Of a stretch of DNA of 64,000 nucleotides, positions 20,602 to 34,240 are shown piece by piece (the stretch's first letter is position 1; every line of letters begins with the position of its first letter). The notes beneath the pieces were generated by a model. The model saw nothing but the letters and a program-made list of their open reading frames with translations, was not told the origin of the DNA and did no database searches. Both the position numbers and the translations under genes were made by a program. The stretch lies in the NCBI GenBank assembly GCA_949987565.1, contig OX465101.1:26650419-26714418 (forward strand). The letters are read 5' to 3'. This DNA comes from Luidia sarsii. Taxonomy: Eukaryota > Echinodermata > Asteroidea > Paxillosida > Luidiidae.

Positions 20602-23600
20602 GAGAGAGAGAAATGACGCGCACACTGCAGCGACTTGTTGAGATGACTTGTTGAGTGAGTTTTGGTCCGGGCAGCCTGCATTTGTCAAGTACCGATTAGA
20701 GGCGAAATCCTCGCTGATGAAAAAAACCCAACCTCCCCCCCAAAAAAAACCAAAAAACAAAAACCACTACAACTCGGAATCTGGCTGTGGCCTAATTTTG
20801 ATGGCAGTCCCAAGCAGTGGAAAAGAAAGAAAAGAAAAAATGAGAAGAAGAAAAAGAAGAAGAAATTTCTACGACTTCTTGTTATTTTGTCTTCCCAACT
20901 CCCCTCGAAGGGATGAGAGCTTTCAGATGGATCTGTGGGCGAGTACAACTTGGAATCCGGCTGTGGCCCGATTTCAATGGCAGACCCCCAGGAGAGTAAA
21001 GGAAAAACAAACAAACAAACAAACCAATTATTTGACTTCTTAGGGGGGGGGAAGTGTTGCTAAAAAATAATGGCTCCTCATCGGTAAGATGAGGAGCCAT
21101 TATTTTCTCTTCCCAACTCCCCTATTATAACGAAGGAAGGGGATGAGAGTTTTCTGACAGATCTTGGGCACGGAGAGCAGGATGAATGGTATCCCCGATC
21201 AGACGATTCATTGCCCCGGCAACGAGGGGGCCCCTGTCCCCATTGTCTCAATGTCTCTCCTTCTCCAGCTTCAACCCCCGTGTCCTCGTAGCCGTAGCTG
21301 CATCCCAGATCGTCCCACCGGCCCTCCTCTAATATTTATAGAATTAATCCAGGCGGCGACCTTGCACTGTCTGGTGGCTTTCCACTCTCCATCGCTCAGT
21401 CCACATGGCCTTGATTCGACAAAGACTCCCCCCCCCTCCCCCTCCCCTCACTCAATTCCATCCTCATAACCTCCCCTGGCCTCATTCCCTCTGTTCATCT
21501 TCTCCTTTTGGTGTACCGACAACGCGGGCAATTTCTTCTTGTTTTTGGTTTGGATTCCAGACTTCCAGAGATTAAAGAGGGAAAGAGGGATGAGAGGAGG
21601 AAACAGTGCTGAGCTGATGTTTACTCTTGGGCTCAGGGTCCATAACCCACCCCCCCCCTTTCACAAAAAAAAAGAAGAAGAAAAACATCCCTCCAGTCTG
21701 TCTGCACAAGGTCATTAAGGGCCAGTGCCAGAGACAATTCCTCTGATGAGGCCAGGGGCCCTAATCGCTCGGCCAATTTTTTTACTCGTCTGCTGTGAGA
21801 GAGAAAGACAGACAGACGGAGATAAATAGAAGAGAGAGAGAGAGCGAGAAATAGAAAGGTCGAGGATGGGGATTTCATGTCAATAGAACATCCCGTCTGT
21901 CATCAATTCCGATATGACTCATCCCTCCCTTCTCTCCCCCCCCCACCCCAATATAAAAACTGGTGGTGCTTTAACCTCAATTGTGTTTTAACGGAGGCCT
22001 TGGTTTTCACCTTCTAGGCAGCCTGATGCTTGCAATCTACTGGTGAGGCAGGCAATGAAAGGCAGGCCAATCCCGGCTAGTCGTACCCACGAGCTTATAA
22101 TTTGCATCGGGAACCCCCAACCCCCCCTCCGCCCCTCCCTCTCCCCTCTCCTCCCATCCTCCCCAAATAACAACAACCACACGCATGAGGGTAGAAAGCA
22201 AAATGAAGATTGCAAGCGCAAGGATTGTCCGGGACTAAAGCCAATCTGCGGGCCTTCATTTGGCAATCAAAACTCCAAGGGTCGGGGAGGGAGGGGTAGG
22301 GAGATGGGCCTGGACCAATTGGTACATCCAGCAAGACATCCCCAAGATACCCTCTTCATTTGTGTCGTGCTCTTAATTGTGACCTCACATCCGACCACTG
22401 ACACTAATCTGACGCAGGAACATATATTTTTTAATTTTTTTTGGGGGGGGAGGAGGGGGGGGGGGGATGAGAGAAGACTGTACAAAAGAAAAAAAGAGGC
22501 GCAGAAAAAAAATCAGGCTAAGTCCTGACTGTTGGCCAGTTGGATGTTTTTCCTTGCCTCCCCAACTCTTTCCCCTTTGCCGTCTTTTATCGCTGCCATA
22601 GCTCTTAGGACTGCTAGTCCACGTGGCCATGAATCACTCCCGTGAAACAATTCTTCCTTCGTTTACCATCGGGCGCCAAAAGGTGGAAACTCTGCCGTCC
22701 CATAACAAGTGATTAAAACGTGGCGAGAGATTTTTAGGAGGTGCGGGCCAGGGATGGCCGGGTTATCAACAAGTTACATGTTGCTTATTGTACATATACT
22801 GAAGGCTTTCTCACTGTCAAAGATATCAAACTGTAATGGGCTGTCCAACCTTGACATCTGTCCATTCAGAGGAAACCCTGGCCGCCATTAAATCTACACA
22901 CAGCAATCTGTGTTTATTTGTTCAGTTGAAGTCGTTCAGAAACAAGCTTAAAGAGCTCCTGATTGAAAATGCAGCAAGAAAACCAAGGAGAGACATAGCG
23001 TGGAACCGTTCAAGGGCGTCTAGCAATTCTGGAAAGTGTGTGGGGGGGGGGGGGACCCCATTTGCAAGGGACCGAAGTAACCAAGGCTGAACCTGCCCTA
23101 ACTATAGTACTGATGGTACTGGTAGGAAACTTTTTTTCATTTTTCTGCTTGTAATCATGCCATTTGGTGACAATGGTGTATTCTATCTACTTCAAAGGGT
23201 CTTCATGAGCAAGAAAAGGCGTCTTGTTAAGTACAGTTCATAGTTGCCTAATATTTGTGTTTTTCCATATCTGCTTTTTTTTCTGTCATACTTCCGATCC
23301 CCAGAAGGGGAAGGGGGAACAAATGATATGATGTCCCACCCCCTCCCAATTTGAAAGAGGGAGGAACATGCCCCTCCCATCCGCCCCCCCCCCAACCCAT
23401 GGGAACCTTGACTGAACTCATGCCATGCCCCGGACAAGCTGAGCTGAGAGCTGTCTGACGACGTGGTGCAATCCCTTTTCTCCACTCTCTCCCGTCCTCT
23501 CCCAATTACAAATGCTGCAGGGAGCACCAACTCCTGAGAAGGTTTATTGATTAAAATGTTTGAGCAAACTGGGCCGGGCGACCTCTGAACCTCTACGGAC

Positions 23601-23630
23601 TGCTCCGTGCCAAAAGGTGGGAGAGAAGGA
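19846..23630. other. Upstream of the zinc-finger exon: no exon recognised
   Basis: This is either the 5' intron or the upstream region of the receptor gene. It holds a GA run (20571-20613), a local imperfect duplication (20766-20943 and 20944-21176) with a perfect hairpin in the second unit, and several G or C runs. No coding exon or clear core promoter was identified. Confidence 0.5.
21064..21106. repeat. Perfect 18-bp inverted repeat with 7-base loop
   Basis: Arms AAAATAATGGCTCCTCAT (21064-21081) and ATGAGGAGCCATTATTTT (21089-21106) are exact reverse complements around the loop CGGTAAG. It is too short for a microRNA precursor. Confidence 0.9.
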
Positions 23631-23695
23631 GGGATGGATGGAGAGAGATGGGGAGGGAGAGAGAGAGAGAGGGAGAGAGAGAGAGATAGAGAGAC

Positions 23696-23728
<33 letters not shown>

Positions 23729-23755
23729 GGAGAGAAGAGAGAGGCAGCACGGAGG
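23631..23755 (+). repeat. (GA)n purine tract
   Basis: This is a GAGAGA/GGGAGA tract of about 120 bp that ends shortly before the first assembly gap. Confidence 0.9.
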
Positions 23756-23898
23756 AATAAATGAAATCAAGATCTGTTGCAGTGATTGAACACTGGGAAT
23801 ATGGTTTCTTCCCTCTTGCCTTATCATACAAAATGCTTGATTTCTCCCTCGCGTTTAAAAATCTTTTTTTTTCCTTCCCCCAGATTACTTTCCAACAT

Positions 23899-24098
23899 NN
23901 NNNNNNNNNNNNNNNNNNNNNNNNNNNNNNNNNNNNNNNNNNNNNNNNNNNNNNNNNNNNNNNNNNNNNNNNNNNNNNNNNNNNNNNNNNNNNNNNNNNN
24001 NNNNNNNNNNNNNNNNNNNNNNNNNNNNNNNNNNNNNNNNNNNNNNNNNNNNNNNNNNNNNNNNNNNNNNNNNNNNNNNNNNNNNNNNNNNNNNNNNN
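23899..24098. other. Assembly gap (200 N)
   Basis: Exactly 200 undetermined bases. The round size suggests a nominal gap length. Confidence 1.
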
Positions 24099-24317
24099 CT
24101 TGAACTTCCTGGCTGTCCTACACCTTCTTCTTGCAGAACTAATAATAATAACAAAATGCACTCCACCACAATATTGATTTTTCTGAAAAATGACGCGGTT
24201 GTTGTCGGGGTGTTTTTTTCCCCCGCTGTCAAGAAGAACCCAGTTGGCAGAGGAAATATCTCCCGGGAGTTTTCTCAGTGAAAATGTCGCGATTCAAATT
24301 GACACCGTCACCACCAT

Positions 24318-24680
24318 CACTGCCACTACCACCATCATCACCACTATCACCATCATCACCACTACCACCATCATCACCACTACCACCATCATCACCACTA
24401 CCACCATCATCACCACTACCACCATCATCACCACTACCACCATCATCACCACTACCACCATCATCACCACTATCACCATCATCACCACTACCACCATCAT
24501 CACCACTACCACCATCATCACCACTACCACCATCATCACCACTACCACCATCATCACCACTACCACCATCATCACCACTACCACCATCATCACCACTACC
24601 ACCATCATCACCACTACCACCATCATCACCACTTCCACCATCATCACCACTACCACCATCATCACCACTACCACCATCAA
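24318..24680 (+). repeat. 18-bp minisatellite, about 20 copies
   Basis: The unit is ACCACTACCACCATCATC, with a few TAT and TTC variants. Since 18 is divisible by 3, all six frames stay open (Thr-Ile, Pro-Ser, Gly-Asp and Val-Met repeats). These apparent proteins are artefacts of the repeat. Confidence 0.97.
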
Positions 24681-25198
24681 TATATATATATATCTTTTCC
24701 TTTTGGTCTAAATCTGTATGCCACTCAGTCACCCCTATCTATCTTCACGGCCACTATCACCACTGCAGCTCTATCACCATCAGTACAAACCTCGAACTCC
24801 CTTGTCCCTTGGAACAGCATGGTCCGTCCGTACCTGTGCTTTATGGCAGGGCATTACAGGCTTTTGATAATTGAAGTCCTTGCATTCCCAAATGAATAGC
24901 TGTTTGGCACTTCACTCTGGGAAAAAGACTGGAGAAGAGAATTAAACAGGGGGAGGGTATTCCTGTGCAAATACCAATTGTCCTGTCTGTCCATGGCCAA
25001 ATTAATTTCTCATTTCATTTAGTTTAATTGTAAACCTTGATTACAATTTGTGTTGCTGCTGGGCTGTATGTACTACTATCAGTCTGGATATTTTTTTTTT
25101 TTTTTAATGATGTGAGTTTCAATCTGAAGGAGTGCAGTTTTGGTCGTCATTTCTACCCAGGTGATGCTTTCACCAAAATGTCTGTTGAAGATAGTTCG

Positions 25199-25862
<664 letters not shown>

Positions 25863-26019
25863 TTGATTGATTGGTTGTTTGGTTGTCTTGTTGATTGATC
25901 AATTGTTTACTTTCAGGATCTCTCCTTCCCTCTGTAGTGAATAAAATGTCAACAATTGACTTTTATTTCCATTCATATATTTGGAATAAACAACTGCATG
26001 TTGTCTCTTGATTTATCCC

Positions 26020-26270
26020 AAAAGAGAGAAAGATGAAGACAGAAAGAGGAAGAGAAATGAGAGAGAGAGAAAGAGTGAAAGAAATGAGAGAGACACAGAC
26101 TGGGAGAGATGGTGAGCTGAGAGGAGGAGGGAGAGAGACAACCAGAAACAGACATACACGTACAGACAGAGGGGGTGTAAAAACAGATAGAGAGAGAGAG
26201 AGAGAGTGAGGGGAGAAATAGAGACTGAGACAGAGAGAGGATGAGAGATAGAGACGGAGAGGAGGACAGG
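26020..26270 (+). repeat. GAGA/GACAGA purine-rich tract
   Basis: These are interrupted GAGAGA, GACAGA and GAGGA repeats over about 250 bp. Confidence 0.85.
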
Positions 26271-29240
26271 CTCTCTTTCTTACATAAAACTTTGCCTGTA
26301 AAATCATCACGGCCCTAGCAAATGCAATGCCTGTGTACATTGTTATATCGGTTAGAGGGATAGAGATAGGGTGGGGCTCTTATCACTATTACACTGATAT
26401 TAAGAGAGTTGCCAGTGATGTCTCTTTTCTCTCGCGTCTCCCTCCGGCAGATGGTTCACAGACGACTGAGTATATTGATTAATTGAGTGGCAAAAGTTAG
26501 CTCCGTAGCATTTCTTGCCAGGGACAGGGAGAGGGATTGGTGCGCGGGGGGGGGATGATGTCCGGAGACCTTGAGCTTGACAGATCCAGAGCAAGAAAAC
26601 TGGCGATGGTCTCCGATAGTAATTAATATCCTGCAAATTATGCAAGCGGCAGACAGTGCCTACCTGTCTGTCTGCAGATTTTCTTTTGATCATTCCCAAT
26701 CGTTTTCTAATTTGTTTTTCCTCATTTTGATGTACAGATATGCTGGGTGATCGTTGTTGTTTTTTTTCCCCTGCTCTGTATAGTAAGCTTACTGTATAGT
26801 ACTGTAATTTGGATGATTTGTCGCGGAGAAGCTTCCATGGAACTCCGATTATAAATGCAAAGACGTGCGGAAAGCAGTCCAGCTCTCTCCTTCCCAGGCA
26901 GTCATTTCCACTCGATCAAATTGAATCTTGATTATCAATTGAAAAATCTTGCTTCGTCCATTCTGTCCTTCTCTTATCAACTCCCCCCCCCCCTCCCTTC
27001 TTTCTCCCTCCCCACCTCTTTTTTTCTTCTCTTTCTAAGGGGAGGAAAATTACATGAGGGGGGTTGGGTAATTATGGCCGCGTAATTGAATAAGTTGTTC
27101 CATTGTTCCATGGTTGGCGACATGGTCTGATGACATGTATCTTGGGTTTAATGACATTGAGTGCATTTATCCGGACGACTCTGTTGTTCGTCCCAGGCCC
27201 GTAGAGAGAAGCGAGGCCCACTGCTTTTGTGCACTGTGTCTGGGCGAGATCGCCGTCGTCCACATTTTCATAGAAATGGAGGACTTGGGACCGCGGTTAT
27301 ACTGCAGTGTCTTTTTGTCAGGTGGGCAGGGGAGGTAAACTAAGTTGTCTCACGCCATCACTTTCTGTCTCTCTCCATCACTTTCTGTCTCTCTCCATCT
27401 CCATTCAGGCAAAGGGGGATTCACAGAATCATTTCTATACAAGCACCCTTGAATCAGAATTGCCAGTATTAATTTTTGAGCTTACCACATTGCAGCCGTC
27501 AGAAAGTACGCTCGAGTACCAAGTTGCCTTTCTTAAAAATCTGGCCACTTTGCAGATCATCTGTCAAAGATGTTTAACAGACCTGCTTATGGCCATCATG
27601 CTACTGTTGTTGCTGTTGCCGGTGTTGTAATAAGGACATGTCCTACCCCTGCAAGTACACATGTATGCCAATAGCTCTTTGTCTTTACTGCCTGCACATA
27701 ATTTGGCGTTTCTGTAGATCTCAAAATGTCCTGTAGCAGAATGAGTAGCCCATTTTAGGGTGCAAACTAGCCACTGCCAAACAAAGTTGACAATGTGGAA
27801 AGCATTTCTGTCTGAAGTTAACCAGTTACTGGCTTCAGATTCCCATAAAGAGTTTGTATTGTGCCTGCCATATGTTTGCTCTGAAAAAAAAATGCAAAGT
27901 GCGTACGATGACTAAATGTAAAAGTGGAGGAGAAAAATTGCAGGACAGGTTTCCACAAAATAAGAAATAACAACAATAACAACAACAGCAACAACAAAAT
28001 AACCCTAGACTCACAAATGTGCACCTCAATCAGGTCTTCATACAAACTGCATGCTTAATAATTCCCCCCTTTTATTTACCCATTATTCTGTTGGAGTCGA
28101 TGTACGTGAATTGATATTCCTGCAGACGATTTCTATTGGTTTTTTTTTTTTTTTTTTTTTTTTTTAACTAACGAAAATGGAGCCAAAAATGACTAGGAAA
28201 AGGTCCGACTTGAACTCTCCGATGGCCGTCCCATAATAAAGGTTTATTTTTATTACCGAAGGCATACAACTGGAGGCAATTAGTTGTGCACAATAGTATA
28301 CCATGGGGGGGGGGGTTCATGGCCACGTCTACTATCATCCCAATCCCATCTTCTCTCCAGATTTTTTTTTTCTTCCCCTCATTGTTTATTGATTGATGGG
28401 CAAAAAGATGACGCCGGTTTAAAAAAGGGCAACCACCACCCGGTCCCCTCCCCAACCGCCAGCCCTCCCCCAACATCAAAGCCAGTATTTAGGTCTGACG
28501 CACCGGGCCAGCAATGGGCAGGGAGTCATAGCATACTCTCACTCTGCCAGCTGGTCGTGCTCGGGGCTTGGGCGTTTGGGGAAGGCTGGAGGGAGGGATG
28601 GGGGGAATCTTTTCGTTGAGCGCCGGCGTGTGTACAGTTTGCGTCAGATGCCTGTGCTGCATTCATATTTGTGACCTGAGATGGCGTAATGAGGCGTCTA
28701 CGTACTCCAAAAGACCTTTTTTTCGTGTAAACGGCTTTGAAAATCAAAATATCGTCAAAATGCATGTCAAAATATCAATTTGAATCACTGTGCATTTTTC
28801 AGAAAGCTTATGTATGCAGGAGAATCATCTGTTCGAATGAATTTTTCAACAAATGTCTGTGTGTCTGAGTGTACGCTGCAAACAAAGTCGGCGCGCCCTG
28901 TGAATAACCTCAAACTTTATTGAGCTGGGTTTTTTTTCTTCTTTTTTTTTTTCTAAAAAAGGGGTTTCCATGACTGCGCGTTGCCTCTTCTTATGTCTCG
29001 CAGCGTAACTTTGGATTTTGATACTCCTGCAGGTCCAAGCGGCTCGAATCTCGGCATTTATCCAAAGTGGGATTTTCTCGAAGGGGGTTTTCTCTTCAGT
29101 TTTGTCCAAACTGCAAACTTAGGTGGGACGATGTACCCACGGAGAGACTGAACTTGTCCCTAGTGTGACGCGAGATGAGAGTCGTCTACGGCACGTATCA
29201 TCCGGTCGCGACTCTACCGTCGTTGTTACCTTGTTAACTT
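26271..29240. other. Non-coding region, no gene recognised
   Basis: This is mostly unique sequence with homopolymer runs: poly-T at about 28140-28165 and G runs near 26546 and 28305. A short duplication of CATCACTTTCTGTCTCTCTC lies at 27356-27395. Weak open frames here lack conserved motifs. Confidence 0.5.
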
Positions 29241-29534
29241 AAAAATGTTGCAAACTGCTTACTGACTAAAATTACCAAAATGTAAATCTCAAAATTTAGT
29301 GTGCCTGACGTTTCGATCCTAGCAGAACCTTTCTCAAAGGCAGAGTGACAAGGACAAAACAGATACATGTACACGAAGGAAGGGGGAAGAGATTGAATAG
29401 GACACGAATGAGAAACAACGGACAAAGAGTGAAGCTGGTAGGGTGAGATCAAAGGGAAGGGCAAGGAGCAGGGTTGAGATTAGTGAGAAGAGGGGGAAAG
29501 ATCAAAGAGTGAATTGTGGAGGAGTGAACACAAA
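29241..29534 (+). mobile_element. Family B long-form element
   Basis: AAATGTTGCAAACTGCTTAC and the core (GCCTGACGTTTCGATCC at about 29303) are followed by a 3' part (ACAAGGACAAAACAGATA, ACGAAGGAAGGGGGAAG, GCTGGTAGGGTGAGATCAAA). The 39309-39600 element is collinear over the whole length, so this is the unit of a longer, non-hairpin form. Confidence 0.8.
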
Positions 29535-29651
29535 AGAAGGATTATCAGAAAGCTGCATGGTGTTAGTCATTACCCTCCTGGATTGTTGAGACCGTGTGGT
29601 TGAATAGTCCGAAGACGCTTCATCCACATTTTCTCACGGCTAAGACGGACA

Positions 29652-29704
29652 GCAATACTGCGGTGACCAAGGGATTCTATGCGGTGACCAAGGGATTCTA
29701 TGCC
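29652..29704 (+). repeat. Short tandem duplication
   Basis: GCGGTGACCAAGGGATTCTA occurs twice in immediate succession. Confidence 0.85.
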
Positions 29705-30031
29705 CAGTACACTCATGTTAACTTGTTATCACAGTCATTAGCGGCGCCCAAGATGGGACTGCATAAGGGAAAGTGGTCTGGTAATTGGTAGGCGTCCGAT
29801 GCAGTGGCACATACACAACCGACACAGTGTAGCAATTCTGAAGGTCCTCAAACTAAGGACAGAACTTGAGAACTCTTTTTTATTTTCCGGGGTTGGGGGG
29901 GGGTGGGTAAGAGGAAGGGAAGGTCTTTGACCACTTCTCTGCGTTTTTTTCCACCGGTGGTATGCCGGCAATTAATCCTAGACTCATGGGTATTGTAATT
30001 TGATTTTGGACTTGAGAATTACCTGAAAGTT

Positions 30032-30067
<36 letters not shown>

Positions 30068-32040
30068 CCATTAATGCATTCTTATTGGGTTTTCTTTTTT
30101 TTTCTTTTTCTTTTTAAGTTGGTGGTCTTGCGTGTACAGTGCCTTGTCTGGCTAATGTGGTAAGCATCTATCCATGTGCAAGGTCATTATACATGAGGGC
30201 TTTTACATTACGCCTGCCCTCGACCCACCCGTGTCTTGTCTTTGTGTGTGTGTCCCGCCAGTTATTATAGCTTGAGGGGGGAGATTGTGAAAGAGAGAGA
30301 GAGAGAGCAGACCAAACGCTTTGGAGCGCTCCACACACTGTTGCACAACTGATGAGTCGGCACACTTGTCCGACCACCAGATTGTGCAATCCGGTGTTTC
30401 ACAACAACATACAAATGAGTACAATTATCACGTGTGATCCAACCTTATGGACTTGGGGGGGGGGATCAAAATTAGCCTTAAGTGTTCGCTACACAGTCGG
30501 TGCTCTCTCGTGAGGCCGGGAAAAAAGATAACCCAAAACATAGATATATACACGTGTACATTGCTTGCTGTCGCAAATTCGTCCATTCCAATTTTCCAAT
30601 TCTATACCGAAGTGAATGTATCCAACTCCTTTGTGTGTCTGTGAGTGTCACCTCATAATCTCTGATTGCTCTGGGTCTGTCTTACCACAACCAATCCAGA
30701 CACGAACTCACACACACCTCCCCCCCCCCCTGCGTCAACTTCCCCCGTCCCGTTAGGTCATCAAACCTCAGGAGGCACGAGCATGTATCTATTTAGTTGA
30801 CAAGAGACAGACGGAGACACTCCGATGAGAGGGGGGAAAAAAATCCATAGCAATCTTTTGCCCTTTAAGGGAGCATCGATTGACCTGCGTTATTCCATCA
30901 GTCCTTGGGCAGGTGCTGCTGTTGTCTAGCAGGTGCCATCCCTGGACCAATCCGACAGATTTTCATATTTTTTCCCCCAAATTTGTCACCGCTGAGACGA
31001 CAGGAACCTCCTAGCAACCGTGCTAAGGCTCTTCCTCCGCTCTTCCTTCCCTGCTTCTGCCATCGTGCATAGCAAGGACCTAGCCTGGACATGGGGATGG
31101 AGGGACAGGGTTTTCTTTTCTCTCTTTCCTCCCCCTCCCCTCTCCCCTCGCCACTCTTTTCTGTCTGTTGTCGGCGATGTCACCTCAGCCACAGTCGACC
31201 TTGAGAGTTGTCATTGCCTGCCGTGTCATTCGCGGGTGGGGGGGGGGGGCTCGGGGGAGGGGGGGGGGGGAGAACGTCGCCCCGAGACTCCTGGAGAGAG
31301 GAGCAGGATTCTTTTAATTGGAAGGAGGGGGCTGAGATGTGTGTGTAAACTCAGATGGATGATAGGAAAGAGGAAGAGGAAGAAGAAGAAGAAGAAGGAG
31401 GAGGAGGAGGGGGAGGAGGAGAAGGAGGAGGGAGAGGATGAGGAGGGGGTGGGGGTAATCAGATTGGAAGTTTAGAAGGGTTTTGCTCCGTGGGTTGTCT
31501 GATAGAGATGCTGCAGGATTTAGTTGATGCATGTTTGCTGCCATCTCCGTCTTCTTGGAATGTGTTATCTCTGGAGTCACTATGACCAGAGCGGGTCAAG
31601 ATGGACTTGATTTTTGCAGGATCCATTTGCTATTATACCAAAATCATCACACCATCTTGGAATAATGTCTTGCTGACTGCGTGTTTTGTTTTGAGAAACA
31701 AAAACAATTGCCATCCTTGGGTCCATGGGCTAGTGTCAGTCCGTAGAAATCATGCTTTTTTGTCTGATGGCCACCGGTGTCTAATCTGGGCCATCTCTCT
31801 CCAACCCAGAAAGAACCCACACCCCCCCCCCCTCCCAGCCCCGTTGGTTCCCATTAAAGTCGTCTCCAAAGCAAAAACAAGAAGAAGAAGGAAAAAAAAA
31901 AAGAAAAAAAAAGAATGAGCAAAAACATCATCGCTTTAGTCTAGGAAGTCAATCAATCACACCGTTTCAGAACTGTCTGCCGTCTCCCGCGGCCTTTGAC
32001 TCTGACCTAGAAAGGGGATGCGGCGAGGGGTGGGAGGGGA
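29705..32040. other. Non-coding region with simple repeats
   Basis: It holds a GA run ending in a G run (30030-30066), G runs at about 31240-31272, and a GGA/GAA tract (31370-31450). No gene is recognised. Confidence 0.5.
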
Positions 32041-32048
32041 TCGAGGGA

Positions 32049-32245
32049 GGGAAGGAAAGAGTCTGAGAGAGGGGGAGACAGGGAGAGAAAGAAATATATA
32101 TATATAGAGAGAGAGACAGAGAGACAGAGACAGAGACAGAGAGGAAGAGAGACAGAGATACAGAGACAGTGACGGGCACAGAGAGTCACAGAGAGACAGA
32201 CAGAGACAAACACAGAGTAACAGACACAGACACATACACAGGGAG
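32049..32245 (+). repeat. GACAGA purine-rich repeat
   Basis: GAGAGACAGAGACAGAG units with a short TATATATA insertion near 32096. Confidence 0.9.
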
Positions 32246-33024
32246 ACAAAGAGAGCCAAGAGGATCGACTCCCCCTCCCTCCCCGATAAACCCCACCCCC
32301 CCCCAAAAAAAAACACCCAAAAAACAACAACCCCAAACCAAAACAGGGCATTGAGTAATGGAGCGGATAGGGGTTGAGTGGAGTAGCTTGATTGGCATAG
32401 ACAATGACAAGCCAGGGGCCTGGAAGGGAGTTAACGAGGCCATTGATTAGTGCAAGACAATGAGGGAAATGAGTCCCAATGCCTCATTTCCCTCGCGGTC
32501 CCCCATCCGCCATCCACGTCCTAAGCTCCCGTCATCTGTCTGCAGTGGCAGTTGTCACCTTGAGACTCATAACCAACGGCAATGCGGCAACCCGGTTTTT
32601 TTTTTCAATTTTTTTTTTTTTTTACTTACCGGTATTCAAAGTTTACCAATCGAGTTTTCAGAATGTGAGATGAATTAAGGGAAAAAGGGCATTATGAATG
32701 ATTTGATTGGTTTTTCTTTTTTTGAGGTTTCTATCAGAAACCTTTACGCCATTCATTTCCCATGGTGGCTCTTTGCAACCTGCCAACCTCGCTCTGAAAA
32801 TCTTTCTAAACTGTTCCTGTCTTCGGGAGAATCTCCCATTCCACTCGGCATTGATTGAGGAACTGTCCCACGAGCAAGTGCGAGATTCGTTTTCTGCCCT
32901 CAGTTTTCCGGGGAGGCTCAGAATGAAAGAAAGGATGGATGCGCCGTGAAGAGGATGTTGAAAAAAAAAAAAAAACCTGCTCACTGACTTAAACGCGATC
33001 AAAATGCGTCGCTGAAAACAAAAC

Positions 33025-33120
33025 AAAAATGCACGGGGCCTGACGTTTCGATCCTTGCAGGACCTTTCCCCAAGGCAGAGACTGAGATCCGTGCAGGATT
33101 TGAAACGTTAGGCCCTCTGA
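33025..33120. mobile_element. Family B hairpin element, diverged
   Basis: GGGCCTGACGTTTCGATCCT and GGATTTGAAACGTTAGGCCC are facing arms around CCAAGGCAGAGACTG. Confidence 0.7.
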
Positions 33121-33418
33121 TTTGTGTGTGTGATTTTCACGTATTCAGAAGTGCCGCTGTTTTGAAGACAGCAGGATTGAAAGTTAACTCGGCATGCAGG
33201 CTTCTGACTGTGCCGTTCCCAGATGCAGTTCCAATGTGGGTCAGATGGGGGCAATGCCGGCGAGTCATCACGCTGTGCACACTCTGAAAGCTGGTCCACT
33301 ATAAACAAAGAGTGGGCTATTGTTTTATGCATTGGCCCTCCCCCTTTTATTTGTCAGCGGAACAGGCGATATTTTGGGGACCATGGTTACACACTGACAT
33401 GTCTCTCCCTCTGTAAAC

Positions 33419-33590
33419 ATGGAGACAGAGAGACAGAGAAACAGATAGAGGATAGAGGCAGGGACAGAGAGAGGGACAGAGAGAGAAACAGACATGAGGA
33501 TACAAAGATTGACAGAGAGATATAGAAACAGAGGCAGAGGAGATAGTGACATTGAGAGGTACAGAGGTAGACAGAAAGATAGATCGACCA
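33419..33590 (+). repeat. GACAGA purine-rich repeat
   Basis: Interrupted GAGACAGAGAGACAG units with GATA patches. Confidence 0.85.
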
Positions 33591-34056
33591 ATAAATCACC
33601 CCCACATTGTTTTATGCTTGTCTTTTGTCAGTGGGACAGACAATTGGTTGGTAATTGTGAAAACACGCTGACCTTCCCCCACCCCCCAGCAGAAAAAAAG
33701 TAATATATTCATGTGTACAAATTGATATAATGCCGTAGGCCCCCCCCCCCTCCTGCCACATGACGTAGGTAAGTGAACGGGTTAGGGGAACACGCAAGCA
33801 TGTCTATTGATAACATTATCCTATTTAACTGGTCAGGGTCATGTGCATCACTTTGGGGAACCTAGCCTATCTCCCTCTCGCCTCTCTGCCCCCCCCCCCC
33901 ACCCCACCCTAGCAGTCATAATTAGACGCATTGGCATGTTTTCCCATTCCTTAATTTATTTAACAGAATTTGGGCAGGGAAATTTGATCTCTGGCTATCA
34001 CATCTAGTACATCAGATTGTATTTGCATATTGTGCTTTAAAGGGGCAAGCAGAAAG

Positions 34057-34240
34057 GGGGACTGAAAGAGAGGAGAGAGAGAGACAGAGAGAAGGAGAGA
34101 GACAGAGAGAAGGAGAGAGACAGAGGATGGGGACACAGAGGGGGAGAGAGAGGAGGGGGAGAGAGAAAGAGAATGAGAGGAGACAGAAAAAGATACAGAG
34201 AAGTGAGAGAGGGGAGGGAGAGAGAGGGAGAGGAAGTTTG
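34057..34240 (+). repeat. GAGA/GACAGA purine-rich repeat
   Basis: A purine tract with three near-identical GGAGAGAGACAGAGAGAA units at its start. Confidence 0.85.

Noticed and set aside
21064..21106. MicroRNA precursor
   Set aside because: An 18-bp perfect stem with a 7-base loop is too short for a canonical animal precursor.
22836..23090. Possible exon with QLKSFRNKLKELLIENA
   Set aside because: It looks helical and slightly like a LINE C-terminus, but there is no stop, tail or splice-site arrangement to support either idea.
24318..24680. CRISPR-like regular array
   Set aside because: It is a contiguous tandem repeat without spacers, in an animal genome.
24190..24874. Thr-Ile, Pro-Ser and Gly-Asp repeat proteins
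   Set aside because: They are produced by the 18-bp minisatellite in every frame.
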